Positions 44,227 to 53,464 of a DNA stretch of 56,808 nt are shown piece by piece. The notes beneath the pieces were generated by a model, which worked only from the letters and a program-made list of their open reading frames with translations, made no database searches and was not told the origin of the DNA. Both the position numbers and the translations under genes were made by a program. The stretch lies in NCBI GenBank assembly GCA_902556425.1, contig CACDWG010000016.1:1-56808 (forward strand), in the 5' to 3' direction. Numbering within the stretch: the first letter of the stretch is position 1; each line of letters starts with the position of its first letter. The stretch is from UBA4421 sp002704225 (GTDB lineage: Bacteria; Pseudomonadota; Gammaproteobacteria; Pseudomonadales; Azotimanducaceae).

Positions 44227-44349
44227 ACTACGGCCTGCAATCTTGTATTGGGGCGTACATTCAGTACAAAGAGCCTCAGACGACTGGTCTTGCGACCGAT
44301 GATGGTCAATTAGACGTTCGAGAAGAGCAGGCTAAAAATCGTTTGGCAC

Positions 44350-44374
44350 AAACATCCCCTGCTGGGCAGGGGAT
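44350..44374 (-). terminator. Strong hairpin after the broken membrane gene
   Basis: ATCCCCTGC and GCAGGGGAT form a perfect 9-base stem with a 3-base loop at 44354-44374. It lies 5 bases past the stop codon of the broken gene at 44380-44703. The following minus-strand bases GTTTGTG give only a poor T-tract. Confidence 0.45.
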
Positions 44375-44379
44375 TCAAA

Positions 44380-44703
44380 TCAATCAGCGAGCGCAGTCAT
44401 CGTCATAATCGCATGCACGAGCAAGAAAGCCGAACAATAGGCGACCCCCATCATCACAGGGCTAGCAACTTCGTAAATTGACGTAGTACCGACCCTCTAT
44501 CCCCTTACAACATCAGCAAACCAGACAAAGGGAGCAAGAAAGTACACAAACTCATTCCGGAAATCTGGTAGTCCGATCAGCCCAAGCAAACCGAAGTACT
44601 GTATTGGCGCAAATATCGCAAAGGGTATGATTAAAAACGGCAGGCTTCTAAGTAGATAAGGGGTCTGCTTTTGCGCTTGTAATGTCATCGTCTTAGAACT
44701 CAT
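44380..44703 (-). pseudogene. Small membrane protein gene interrupted by in-frame TAG
   Basis: From ATG 44703 the frame runs 68 codons to TAG at 44497-44499, then continues open in the same frame for 38 codons to TGA at 44380. Joined, it would be a 107-codon protein with three hydrophobic segments: YLLRSLPFLIIPFAIFAPIQ and beyond, EFVYFLAPFVWFADVV, and SPVMMGVAYCSAFLLVHAIM. The third segment lies beyond the TAG. A TATAGT -10-like box is about 18 bases upstream of the ATG. Most simply a nonsense-mutated gene; function unknown. Confidence 0.5.
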
Positions 44704-45038
44704 CTGATTGCGTTTCCACTATAGTTTTACCGCAAACTAAAACTTATTCCACTGTGTGCACTCGCGCTCAAAAGGCTCTCATCGCAAGCAAACGCTTCTC
44801 CAGCCGCCGCCACTAAAAAACACGCAGTCGCTTTAACTGGGGATGCACAGTTTCTGCCAGCAGCCGATCCAAGAAACGTCGCCGTCGCGCCTGCTATCAG
44901 CCTGCATACATTGGAATTCACAACACTTCTACAGTACCCAGACGAGACACCTCCGGGAGGAATTTGCGCTATGTGGGATAAACCACCGCTGTATTGACCG
45001 TCAATGCTTACCCGCGGCAAGGGTTCCAGAGGTCTGTC
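44704..45038. other. 335-base interval with no supported gene
   Basis: A minus-strand open frame covers 44727-45020 (97 codons, TTG start), but its peptide matches no family I know and it has no clear ribosome site. The interval lies between the broken membrane gene and the end of the HIBCH-like gene and may hold further decayed sequence. Confidence 0.4.
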
Positions 45039-46175
45039 TTAGGAAAACGTGGGCAAATCCTCCAGCGGATGTGGCCCTCCTTCTGCTTCCCAGTAGCCGA
45101 CAAAATGCTCGTCAACCAAGGACTGAGGCAGATCGGCAATTTGGGCAACCGTCCACTGGGGCGACAGATCTTTGTCGATCAGCAGCGCTCTCACCCCTTC
45201 GGCAAAGTCCGGTCGTGACAAACAGTTGTTTGCAACGGCAAGCTCGGTCATAAAGCATTCCGCCAAGTCCATCATCGGCCCAAGGCTGAGCTGTTTGAAA
45301 ATGATGCCCGCAGTAATCGGGCAGCCAGCGCGCAGATTCGCCGCACCGCGATCCATCCATTTTGACGTGCCGTCTAACGCCAGAATACTGTCAACACAGG
45401 CGCTCAGGTCACTCAGTTCAATGCTGTCGACATTGACTGCGCCGACATCACTCGCAGGCATTTCTCCTGAATACGCCTGCTGACCAAGATAGCGGTCTAA
45501 CACCTCGTTATTGTCCTGTGGCGCGCCAATGCGCCATGCCAACTGGGTCAGTCCAGTTAAGAAGCCAGCCCTGGACTCATGACCCACCACATGGGTACCG
45601 ATACCCAGCGCCAGCGCGTCGGTGGCGTTGACTTGGCTGCCGGTCAAGGTCAGCAGAGCCGCCATCTTGGGTGCCAGCTTGCGCATCACGACGGTGCCTC
45701 CGGCATCCGGGAACAGCCCAATGGTGATTTCGGGAAAGGCCAGTCGCGAACGCTCCGTCAGTACGCGGTATTTGGAAGCCGAGAACAGTCCGTAGCCGCC
45801 ACCCATCACAATGCCATGACCCAGCGTCAGCAGAGGTTTAGGGTAGCAGTGCATGATGTAGTCCAGCCGGTATTCGGCGGCAAAAAACCGTTGGGGGTAG
45901 TCGTTAACCGTAGCCCCCGCTGCCAAATTTTCTTTCGCGGCGTGGTACAGGGCCTGAATATCGCCGCCTGCACACAGGGCTTTATCGCCCTCGCCGGTAA
46001 CGATGACGGTTACCACCTCATCACGCGCTGCCCAATCCAGCAGTTTTGGCGTCATGGCCTCTACCGCATCTAAGGTGAGGGCGTTGAGGGTTGTTGGCAC
46101 ATTGAGGTGCGCTTGCGCGACCACGCTGCCCTCTGGGCCGGGGTGTTCAAAAAATAGCACGTCAGTCGTCGTCAT
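45039..46175 (-). CDS. Enoyl-CoA hydratase/isomerase family protein, 3-hydroxyisobutyryl-CoA hydrolase type
   Basis: 378 residues from ATG 46175, which overlaps the ung stop (ATGA). Crotonase fold: LNVPTTLNALTLDAVEAM, the oxyanion-hole segment CAGGDIQALY, GIVMGGGYGLFSASKYRV, and the active-site stretch FPEITIGLFPDAGG. The length and the C-terminal domain (VRALLIDKDLSPQW) fit the HIBCH subgroup, which hydrolyses 3-hydroxyisobutyryl-CoA in valine breakdown. Some members are ordinary enoyl-CoA hydratases, and no other valine-pathway gene is nearby, so the substrate is not certain. Confidence 0.87.
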   Translation of the reverse strand: MTTTDVLFFEHPGPEGSVVAQAHLNVPTTLNALTLDAVEAMTPKLLDWAARDEVVTVIVTGEGDKALCAGGDIQALYHAAKENLAAGATVNDYPQRFFAAEYRLDYIMHCYPKPLLTLGHGIVMGGGYGLFSASKYRVLTERSRLAFPEITIGLFPDAGGTVVMRKLAPKMAALLTLTGSQVNATDALALGIGTHVVGHESRAGFLTGLTQLAWRIGAPQDNNEVLDRYLGQQAYSGEMPASDVGAVNVDSIELSDLSACVDSILALDGTSKWMDRGAANLRAGCPITAGIIFKQLSLGPMMDLAECFMTELAVANNCLSRPDFAEGVRALLIDKDLSPQWTVAQIADLPQSLVDEHFVGYWEAEGGPHPLEDLPTFS

Positions 46176-46894
46176 AAACGGTTTAACCTCTCGGTGGATA
46201 CGCGCTGCTGTGGCAGCCACTGGATGGGTGTTAGACCTTGCTGTTGCAGTAAGTCGTTGGCGGTCGAAAAGTGTTTACTGCCGAAAAAACCGCGATGCGC
46301 CGAAAGCGGCGACGGATGCGGGGCTTTCAGTAAGTGGTGACGATCCGCTGCCACCCGTGCGGCTTTCTTTTGAGCATAGCTGCCCCAGAGCATAAAAATC
46401 AGCCCTTCGCGCCGGTTCGACAGGCGCTGCACAAGGGTGTCGGTAAACTGCTCCCAGCCTCGACCTTGGTGCGAGGCAGCTTGCGCGTGCTCCACACTGA
46501 GCACGGCGTTGAGAAGCAGCACACCTTGCTGCGCCCAATGCGTGAGATCGCCGGATGCTTGGCGTATATCGAAGTTTTGCCCCAGATCTTGCTGGATCTC
46601 GGTGTAAATATTGCGCAGGGACGGCGGCAGCGGCTGGTCTTGTGGTACGGAAAAACTCAGACCCATGGCCTGATCGGGGCCGTGGTACGGATCTTGGCCC
46701 ATGATCACCACCCGCACCTCTTCGACCGGCACCAGATCCATGGCGGCAAACATCTGAGGTCCCGGCGGATAAATACGCTTGCCTGCGCGCTTTTCGACCA
46801 GCAGAAATTCGCGCAACTCTTGCATGTAGGGCTGATCGAACTGATCTCCCATCAGGCTCCGCCAGGACGGCTCTAAGTCCACCGATCGGTTCAC
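46172..46894 (-). CDS. ung: Uracil-DNA glycosylase
   Basis: Removes uracil from DNA. 240 residues from GTG 46894. Catalytic Asp68 is in MGQDPYHGP. LLLNAVLSVEHAQAASH and the DNA-intercalation loop HPSPLSAHRGFFG are intact. Follows lysS by 13 bases and overlaps the HIBCH-like gene by 4 bases, an unusual operon partner. Confidence 0.97.
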   Translation of the reverse strand: MNRSVDLEPSWRSLMGDQFDQPYMQELREFLLVEKRAGKRIYPPGPQMFAAMDLVPVEEVRVVIMGQDPYHGPDQAMGLSFSVPQDQPLPPSLRNIYTEIQQDLGQNFDIRQASGDLTHWAQQGVLLLNAVLSVEHAQAASHQGRGWEQFTDTLVQRLSNRREGLIFMLWGSYAQKKAARVAADRHHLLKAPHPSPLSAHRGFFGSKHFSTANDLLQQQGLTPIQWLPQQRVSTERLNRL

Positions 46895-46907
46895 GTCCGC
46901 CGACCTG

Positions 46908-48386
46908 TTACTGAGGCCGCATCAGCGGGAACAACAACACATCACGAATGGACGGTGCATTGGTCAACAGCATGACCAGCCGGTCGATGCCCAGCCCCTC
47001 ACCTGCCGTAGGCGGCAGCCCGTATTCCAAGGCGGTGATGTAGTCCTGATCAAAGTGCATGGCTTCGTGATCGCCCTTGGACTTGAGATCCGCCTGCGCC
47101 TGAAAGCGTCCGGCTTGGTCCACCGGGTCGTTGAGCTCCGAGAAGCCGTTGGCATACTCCCGACCGCCGATAAATAACTCAAAACGGTCAGTCACGTCTG
47201 GGTTGTGATCATTGCGACGGGCCAGCGGCGAGACTTCGGCCGGATATTCCGTGATGTAGGTTGGTTGTTCCAGACGCCCTTCTACCAGTGCCTCAAAAGT
47301 TTCCATCTGCAGCTTGCCAAGCCCCCAATGGTCTTCAACGGCCACTTGCTTGTCTTTCAGAACACCGCGCAGATGATCGACATTGTCTACAGAGCCTTCG
47401 GCCACCCCGCCAAAGCGGGCCAGCGATTCCGCCATGGTGACCCGCTGGGGAGACTTGGCGAAGTCCAGTTCAATACCCTGATACACAATCTGCTGGCTGC
47501 CGCAGGCACGTTGGGTCAGTTCCCGCATCAATTCGTCGGTCAGATCCATCAGGTCCCGGTAATCGGCATAGGCCTGATAGAACTCGAGCATGGTGAATTC
47601 TGGATTGTGTCGGGTAGACAAACCCTCGTTACGGAAGTTGCGATTGATCTCGTACACGCGCTCGAAGCCTCCGACCACCAGACGCTTCAAAAACAACTCT
47701 GGGGCAACGCGCAAAAACAACGGCATATCCAGCGCATTGTGATGGGTGGTAAACGGCCGAGCTGTGGCCCCTCCCGGGATGCTGTGCATCATAGGGGTTT
47801 CCACTTCCAAGTAGCTGCGCTGATTGAAAAAATCACGCAGGGCCTGCATCACCATGGAGCGTGTGCGGAAAACCCCTCGGGTGTCTTCGTTCACGATCAG
47901 ATCGACGTAGCGCTGGCGATAGCGTATCTCTTGGTCGGTCACGCCATGAAACTTCTCGGGCAGCGGCAGCATGGTCTTGTTCAGCAGCACGACCTTGTCG
48001 GCGTGCACGCTTAACTCACCCTTGTTGGTGCGCATCAAAGTACCGCTGACCCCGACGATGTCGCCCATCTCCCAGAACTGGGAAAAGTCGTCGTATGCGT
48101 CATCGCCCAAATCGTTCTTGGTTAAGTAACACTGGATCTGACCGCTGACGTCTTGCAGGGTGACGAAACTCGCCTTACCCATGACCCGGCGCAGCATGAC
48201 CCGACCGGCCACTGCCGTGCGCGCTCCGGCCTCTGCCAGTGCCGCCTTGTCCTGATCTGCGAACTGATTCTGCAGCTCTGCGGCCAGTGCCTGGCGACGA
48301 AAATCGTTTCGATAGACCTTACTTTTCTCCAGCCAGGCATCCATTTTGGCCCGACGGTTGAGTAAGACATCTCTTTCTTCGCTCAT
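46908..48386 (-). CDS. lysS: Lysyl-tRNA synthetase, class II
   Basis: 492 residues from ATG 48386 (MSEERDVLLNRR). The N-terminal OB-fold anticodon-binding domain covers about 45-135. The catalytic core has motif 2 (EINRNFRNEGLSTRHNPEFT) and motif 3 (GLGIDRLVMLLTNAPSIRD). The track upstream of the ATG into prfB is non-coding. Follows prfB by 32 bases, the usual pairing. Confidence 0.97.
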   Translation of the reverse strand: MSEERDVLLNRRAKMDAWLEKSKVYRNDFRRQALAAELQNQFADQDKAALAEAGARTAVAGRVMLRRVMGKASFVTLQDVSGQIQCYLTKNDLGDDAYDDFSQFWEMGDIVGVSGTLMRTNKGELSVHADKVVLLNKTMLPLPEKFHGVTDQEIRYRQRYVDLIVNEDTRGVFRTRSMVMQALRDFFNQRSYLEVETPMMHSIPGGATARPFTTHHNALDMPLFLRVAPELFLKRLVVGGFERVYEINRNFRNEGLSTRHNPEFTMLEFYQAYADYRDLMDLTDELMRELTQRACGSQQIVYQGIELDFAKSPQRVTMAESLARFGGVAEGSVDNVDHLRGVLKDKQVAVEDHWGLGKLQMETFEALVEGRLEQPTYITEYPAEVSPLARRNDHNPDVTDRFELFIGGREYANGFSELNDPVDQAGRFQAQADLKSKGDHEAMHFDQDYITALEYGLPPTAGEGLGIDRLVMLLTNAPSIRDVLLFPLMRPQ

Positions 48387-48418
48387 GATTTTCCTTTTCA
48401 GTTCTGGTGGCGCGGCGC

Positions 48419-49517
48419 TTAAAGTCCGGCCTTCAAGCATGCTTCCATAAAGGGATCCAAGTCGCCATCCAGCACTTTGTTCGGATCCGTTCGTTCAATT
48501 TCTGTCCGTAGGTCTTTCACCCGGGACTGATCAAGGACGTAGCTGCGGATTTGACTCCCCCAACCAATATCGGCCTTGGCGTCTTCGATAGCCTGCTGTT
48601 CCGACCGACGCTGTTGCAACTCTAGCTCATAGAGCTTGGCGCGTAGCTGCTTGTAGGCATTGTCCTTGTTTTGGTGTTGAGAGCGCTCGCTCTGGCATTG
48701 CACCACGGTATTGGTGGGCAGGTGTGTCAGACGCACCGCCGAATCCGTTCGGTTGACGTGCTGACCACCGGCCCCACTGGCGCGGTAGGTGTCGACACGC
48801 ACATCGGATGGATTGATCTCAATTTCAATGTCGTCGTCGATTTCCGCAGAAACAAAGACCGAAGCAAAGGAGGTATGTCGGCGGTTGCCGGAATCGAAGG
48901 GCGACTTACGCACCAAACGGTGCACACCGGTTTCCGTACGCAACCAGCCGTAGGCATATTCACCGCTGATCATCACCGTGGCGCCCTTGATGCCCGCCAC
49001 ATCCCCTTCGGAGACTTCCGTCACCGCCACACTGAAGCCGCGACGCTCCGCCCAGCGTAAATACATGCGCAGCAGCATCTCAGCCCAATCCTGTGCTTCG
49101 GTACCGCCCGAGCCAGCCTGTATTTCGAGATAACAGTTGGCACCGTCCAGTTCGCCTTGGAACATACGACGAAATTCCAGCAATGCCAGCTGACCTTCAA
49201 GGCCCTGGAGTTCCGTAGACACATCATCCAACGCAGTTTGATCGTTTTCTTCGCTGGCCATTTCTGCCAGCTCGCTGAGATCGCTGAGGCTGTCGCCCAG
49301 CGTGCTGAGCAAACCGACAATTTGTTCTAAGGAGGCACGCTCTTTGCCTAGCTGTTGGGCGCGCTCTGGATCGTTCCACACTTCGCCATCGGCGAGCTCG
49401 AGTTCGACTTCCTGCAGGCGCTCACGCTTTTCTTCGAAGTCAAAGATACCCCCGAAGCGCACCATCGCGTTCTTGTAAGTCTTTCAAATACTCTCGAATG
49501 CCGGTGATTTCAGCCAT
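48419..49517 (-). CDS. prfB: Peptide chain release factor 2, made by programmed +1 frameshift
   Basis: Reads UGA and UAA stop codons. A 25-codon first frame starts at ATG 49517 (MAEITGIREYLKDLQERDGA) and ends with CTT TGA at 49445-49440. Moving +1 continues as Asp-Phe-Glu-Glu to 48419, giving 365 residues in total, exactly the E. coli length. The GGQ loop is in SGAGGQHVNRTDSAV, and the UGA-recognition SPF is in VRKSPFDSG. The coding span is 49517-49443 joined to 49441-48419. Confidence 0.97.
49439..49454 (-). promoter_or_regulatory. RF2 programmed frameshift site
   Basis: CGGGGGTATCTTTGAC on the minus strand: the internal Shine-Dalgarno-like GGGGG, three bases, the slippery CTT and the in-frame TGA followed by C. 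This matches the conserved RF2 site (AGGGGGTATCTTTGAC in E. coli) in all but the first base. Low RF2 slows reading of TGA and promotes the shift, so RF2 regulates itself. Confidence 0.95.
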
Positions 49518-49604
49518 GAAAATGTTCTTCGTGTTGCGGTTCGATCTGTTGCGGTTTGGGAGCACAAGAGCCAGCGGCATTGCACTCCTCACGGGGCGTG
49601 CAGT

Positions 49605-51305
49605 CTAAGACATCGCCTCTATGTACTCCACCATGAGCTGCAAGGTTTGCTGACCCGCATAGTCGTTGAGCGCCGGTTTGTAGACGATGTTGACGTGCTC
49701 GGGCTGGCCGTCCAGCGGTTTCTGACGAAACGCGATGGCGTCGATCAACTGATCATTGAGGCCCAACACCAGTTTCAAGTGGTCTTGCCCCACCACACGC
49801 TGGTTCACCAGTTTAAACTCACCCGCAAACAGGGGTTCAGCAAAGCCGTTGCCCCAAGGTCCTGCGTCAGCAAGGGTTGCGACGGTTTGCAGGTTCAGCT
49901 GCTCCTGCTTCAGCGACCCGTCGGTCAACAGCACCGCATCCAACATATCCTGTGTTACTGCGGCTCTGACCGCCTTATCAAACGCTTTTTGAAAACGCGC
50001 AAGATGCACACGTTTGATGCTGAGGCCTGCCGCCATGGCGTGACCGCCGAATTTTGGCAGCATGCCGGGCAATCGGGTGGCGATGCTGTCGAGCACATCG
50101 CGGATGTTCAGACCATCAATGCTTCGTGCCGAACCTTTCAGCTCGTCTGAGGTATCCGACGCATCGGCAAACACGATGGCAGGCCGGTGGAATTTTTCCC
50201 GCAAACGTCCGGCAACAATGCCCACCACACCCTGATGGAAACTTTCGTGATAGACCGCGATGCCCATTTCGTCAGGTGCGGGTGTGATTTGGGTCAAAAT
50301 CATTTCAGCGTCAGCCACCATACCTTGCTCAATTTCTCTGCGGGTTTGGTTCAAGCTGTCCAGTTCTGCTGCCAACTGACCCGCCTCTGCCGGGTCGTCG
50401 GTGACCAAACATCGAATGCCCACACTCATATCCTGTAAGCGTCCTGCGGCGTTAAGCCGAGGCCCTAGGGCAAACCCCATGTCCGATGCCGACAGGGTGC
50501 TGAGATCGCGCTTACCGACCCGTGCCAGCGCTGCAATTCCCGGCCGGGTCTTGCCCCGGCGGATGCGCAGCAGTCCTTGATGCACCAAAATACGGTTGTT
50601 CTGATCCAGTGGAACCACATCGGCGACGGTGCCCAAGGCCACAAGGTCCAGATACTGAGCCATGTTGGGCTCAGGGATTTGGCGCGAGGCGAAGTAGTCG
50701 CGCTGCCGCAACGTTTGACGTACCCAACTGAGCAAGTAATAGGCCACACCCACGCCCGCCATGGATTTACTGGCAAAGGCGTTGTCCCCCACATTTGGAT
50801 TCACCAAGGCATGGGCATCCGGGAGCACGTCGCCGGGCAGATGATGATCGGTGACCACCACATCGATACCCATTTCGTTGGCCAAGGCCACTCCATCCAC
50901 ACTGGCCACACCGTTGTCTACGGTAACAATCACATTGGGTGCCAAGGTTGCGGCAAGCTGGACTATTTCCGGTGACAGTCCGTATCCGTAGTCGAATCGA
51001 TTGGGCACCAGAAAGTCCACATTGGTCGCCCCCATGGCTCGCAGGGCCAACAGACATAGGGCAACAGAGGTGGCGCCATCGGCATCGAAGTCACCAACGA
51101 TGAGGATCTTTTGATTTTGCTCAACCGCGTCCGCCAGTCGGGCGGCAGCGATATCAATCTCCGGCAGATCCGCTGGCGACAGCAGATTGACTAAGCCCCG
51201 CTCCAATTGACTCGGATCATTGATACCCCGTGCAGAGAAAACGCGATCTAACAGGTCGTCATCCAGTCCAAGATGCTGGGTTGGTTGACGCTGTTCGATA
51301 CGCAT
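49605..51305 (-). CDS. recJ: Single-stranded-DNA exonuclease RecJ
   Basis: 5-prime to 3-prime exonuclease in recombination and mismatch repair. From ATG 51305 (MRIEQRQPTQHLGLDD) it has 566 residues (E. coli 577). DHH-family motifs: LIVGDFDADGATS (motif I), DNGVAS, VTDHHLPGD (the DHH of motif III) and GHAMAAGLS in the DHHA1 domain. A C-terminal OB-fold follows. The frame extends upstream inside hom, but that part is a shadow. It lies 14 bases after hom. Confidence 0.95.
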   Translation of the reverse strand: MRIEQRQPTQHLGLDDDLLDRVFSARGINDPSQLERGLVNLLSPADLPEIDIAAARLADAVEQNQKILIVGDFDADGATSVALCLLALRAMGATNVDFLVPNRFDYGYGLSPEIVQLAATLAPNVIVTVDNGVASVDGVALANEMGIDVVVTDHHLPGDVLPDAHALVNPNVGDNAFASKSMAGVGVAYYLLSWVRQTLRQRDYFASRQIPEPNMAQYLDLVALGTVADVVPLDQNNRILVHQGLLRIRRGKTRPGIAALARVGKRDLSTLSASDMGFALGPRLNAAGRLQDMSVGIRCLVTDDPAEAGQLAAELDSLNQTRREIEQGMVADAEMILTQITPAPDEMGIAVYHESFHQGVVGIVAGRLREKFHRPAIVFADASDTSDELKGSARSIDGLNIRDVLDSIATRLPGMLPKFGGHAMAAGLSIKRVHLARFQKAFDKAVRAAVTQDMLDAVLLTDGSLKQEQLNLQTVATLADAGPWGNGFAEPLFAGEFKLVNQRVVGQDHLKLVLGLNDQLIDAIAFRQKPLDGQPEHVNIVYKPALNDYAGQQTLQLMVEYIEAMS

Positions 51306-51319
51306 CAGATTCGTCTCAA

Positions 51320-52618
51320 CTACAGCGCGGGCGCGACTCTCAGCCGCACGATGTCCGCTGCCACGATATCGAGGCCTTGCAAGCGTTCCAGCGCTGCGTT
51401 CATGGCGCTTTCGACGACGTTGTTCGTCAGCAATACAATGTCGACCACTGGCTGCGATGCGCTTGCTTCGTGCTGAATGGCGGCATCGATACTGATGGAA
51501 AATTCCGACAGAGCTTGAGTCACCTGAGCAAAAACCCCGGGCTGATCCAGAGTGGGTATGCGCAGGTAGTTGGCACTGGTGACTTCGGCCATCGGCAGAA
51601 TGGCTGGGCTCGGGGCTTGGGTCGTCTCGCTTGCTTGTGTATCGACGCCGATGCCATTGCCCGTCGAAAACTGTTTGCCAAGGGCCAACGCATCGGAGAG
51701 CACAGCAGAAGCCGTCGCCTCCCCGCCGGCACCGGGGCCGCTGAACAGCGTTTCTCCGGCACCATCGCTGATGATTTGCACCGCGTTCATCACGCCGTTC
51801 ACGTTCGCAAGTAGGGCGTTGCTCGGCACCAAGGCGCAATGCACTCGTGCTTCTACACCGGCAGCGGTGTTTTGAATGATGCCCAGATGTTTGATCTTGT
51901 AACCCAACTCCTTGGCAAATTGAATATCGGCTACGGTGACGTGGCGAATGCCTTCGATATGCACCGCGGACAAGTCGTATTCGCCCGTAAAGCCCAAGGC
52001 CAGCAAGATGGTCAGCTTGTGGGCCGCATCCACGCCATCAATGTCAAAACTAGGATCCGCTTCGGCATAGCCCAACCGCTGGGCCTCTGCCAACACCTCA
52101 TCGAATGGGGTGCCGTTGGATTCCATTTCGCCAAAGATGTAGTTGCAGGTGCCGTTGATGATCCCGAACAGACTGTCCAGTCGATTTGCCGCCAAGCCCC
52201 CTGACATGCCTTGAATAATCGGGATAGCACCGGCTACCGAAGCCTCGAAACGCAGCTGCTGCTTGCCTGGCCCCGACATCAGTTCATTGCCGTGGGCCGC
52301 CAGCACCGCCTTATTGGCGGTCACAACGGGGGTATTCGATGCCAGCGCGCGACGAATCAGATCCAGCGCCACGCCCTCTCCACCGATCAACTCCAAAATC
52401 ACATCCACGTCAGGGTCGCTCACCAAGTCATCCAGATCGGTACTGAATTGAGCACCCATCAGATCGACTCCCGGCTTTTCCCGACGGCTGGCGATACGCA
52501 CAACACGCAGGGTTACTCCGCTGCGCTGGGCCATCAGTGCACCATTGCGGCGAATCAGTGCCAACACGCCCTGGGCAACGGTACCGAGGCCGGCGATTCC
52601 TAGTTTGATTTCAGTCAA
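51320..52618 (-). CDS. hom: Homoserine dehydrogenase
   Basis: Reduces aspartate semialdehyde to homoserine for threonine and methionine. 432 residues from TTG 52618. The only nearby ribosome-site candidate is GAGAG about 7 bases upstream. The NAD(P) fold is GIAGLGTVAQGVLALI. The substrate domain contains GLAANRLDSLFGIINGTCNYI and AYAEADPSFDIDGVDAAHKL. A C-terminal ACT domain (LDQPGVFAQVTQALSEF) suggests feedback control by threonine. thrC, often next, is absent. Confidence 0.95.
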   Translation of the reverse strand: MTEIKLGIAGLGTVAQGVLALIRRNGALMAQRSGVTLRVVRIASRREKPGVDLMGAQFSTDLDDLVSDPDVDVILELIGGEGVALDLIRRALASNTPVVTANKAVLAAHGNELMSGPGKQQLRFEASVAGAIPIIQGMSGGLAANRLDSLFGIINGTCNYIFGEMESNGTPFDEVLAEAQRLGYAEADPSFDIDGVDAAHKLTILLALGFTGEYDLSAVHIEGIRHVTVADIQFAKELGYKIKHLGIIQNTAAGVEARVHCALVPSNALLANVNGVMNAVQIISDGAGETLFSGPGAGGEATASAVLSDALALGKQFSTGNGIGVDTQASETTQAPSPAILPMAEVTSANYLRIPTLDQPGVFAQVTQALSEFSISIDAAIQHEASASQPVVDIVLLTNNVVESAMNAALERLQGLDIVAADIVRLRVAPAL

Positions 52619-52632
52619 GGTATTCTCTCTGA

Positions 52633-53421
52633 TTACTGTTGGAGGCTGATGCCCAACCGCTGGGCCAACTGCGGCGCGGGAATGTATCCGGGAAACATTT
52701 CTCCACTTTCGGTGACAAGGGCCGGCGTGCCACTGACACCCATGCGACGACCCAATTCAAATTGTGCGTCCACCGGGTCTGTGGGGCAGACTCGATCGGC
52801 GATACGCTGGCTGTTCTTCGCGCGGGTCATTGCCGTCGCTGGATCTGTTGCACACCACACAGACCGCATGGTCGAAGCAGTATCCGACTCGAGGCCTTCT
52901 CGGGGATAGGCCAGATAACGCACCTCTATACCAAATGCAGCGTACTGATCAATCTCGCGGTGCAGCTTGCGGCAATAACCACAGTCCACATCGGTAAAAA
53001 CGTTGATCACGGCCTGACGCTCGCCCTTGGCCGGAAAAATGACCATGTCGGAGAGGGCCACCTGATCCATCAGCGCCTTGCGCGCGACGGCACGACGTTG
53101 GTCCGACACATTCGTGAGATCCGCGCCAATGGCGTACATATCACCCACAATCATGTGTTTTCCGTCAGCGGTGATGTAGAGGGTCGTACCGTCTGGCAAA
53201 TCCGCACCAAATAGACCGTCAACCTGGGTGGGATACACCGCCTCAATCGGAATGTCGGGGCGAATGGCCAAAAGCTGGGCTACGGCCTGATTCAATTCTT
53301 CATCGGTGACCGGGGCCGGTTCGTCGGCAGCCTGAGCAGAAAGGGTCAGAGTAGCGGACAACAATAAGGCATACGCCAACTGCGGCAGCCAAACCTGTAA
53401 TCGTGTCTGTGAGTTTCGCAT
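52633..53421 (-). CDS. dsbC: Thiol:disulfide interchange protein DsbC
   Basis: Periplasmic disulfide isomerase. The ATG at 53421 is chosen because AGGA lies six bases before it; an ATG at 53436 is in frame. 262 residues with a signal peptide ending near LSAQA. An N-terminal dimerisation domain (about 40-105) precedes the thioredoxin fold with active-site Cys147-Gly-Tyr-Cys150 in DVDCGYCRKLH. The cis-proline loop is GVSGTPALV. Usually upstream of hom in Pseudomonas, as here. Confidence 0.94.
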   Translation of the reverse strand: MRNSQTRLQVWLPQLAYALLLSATLTLSAQAADEPAPVTDEELNQAVAQLLAIRPDIPIEAVYPTQVDGLFGADLPDGTTLYITADGKHMIVGDMYAIGADLTNVSDQRRAVARKALMDQVALSDMVIFPAKGERQAVINVFTDVDCGYCRKLHREIDQYAAFGIEVRYLAYPREGLESDTASTMRSVWCATDPATAMTRAKNSQRIADRVCPTDPVDAQFELGRRMGVSGTPALVTESGEMFPGYIPAPQLAQRLGISLQQ

Positions 53422-53464
53422 CGAAAGTCCTGTCATTTAGCGGCTGCACTCTGCGGTCATGCGC

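Noticed and set aside
44727..45020. 97-codon minus-strand frame between the broken membrane gene and the HIBCH-like gene
   Set aside because: TTG start, no Shine-Dalgarno, peptide not recognised; kept only as part of the undetermined interval.
47205..48014. 269-codon frame opposite lysS
   Set aside because: Antisense shadow; no motif and no upstream ribosome site.
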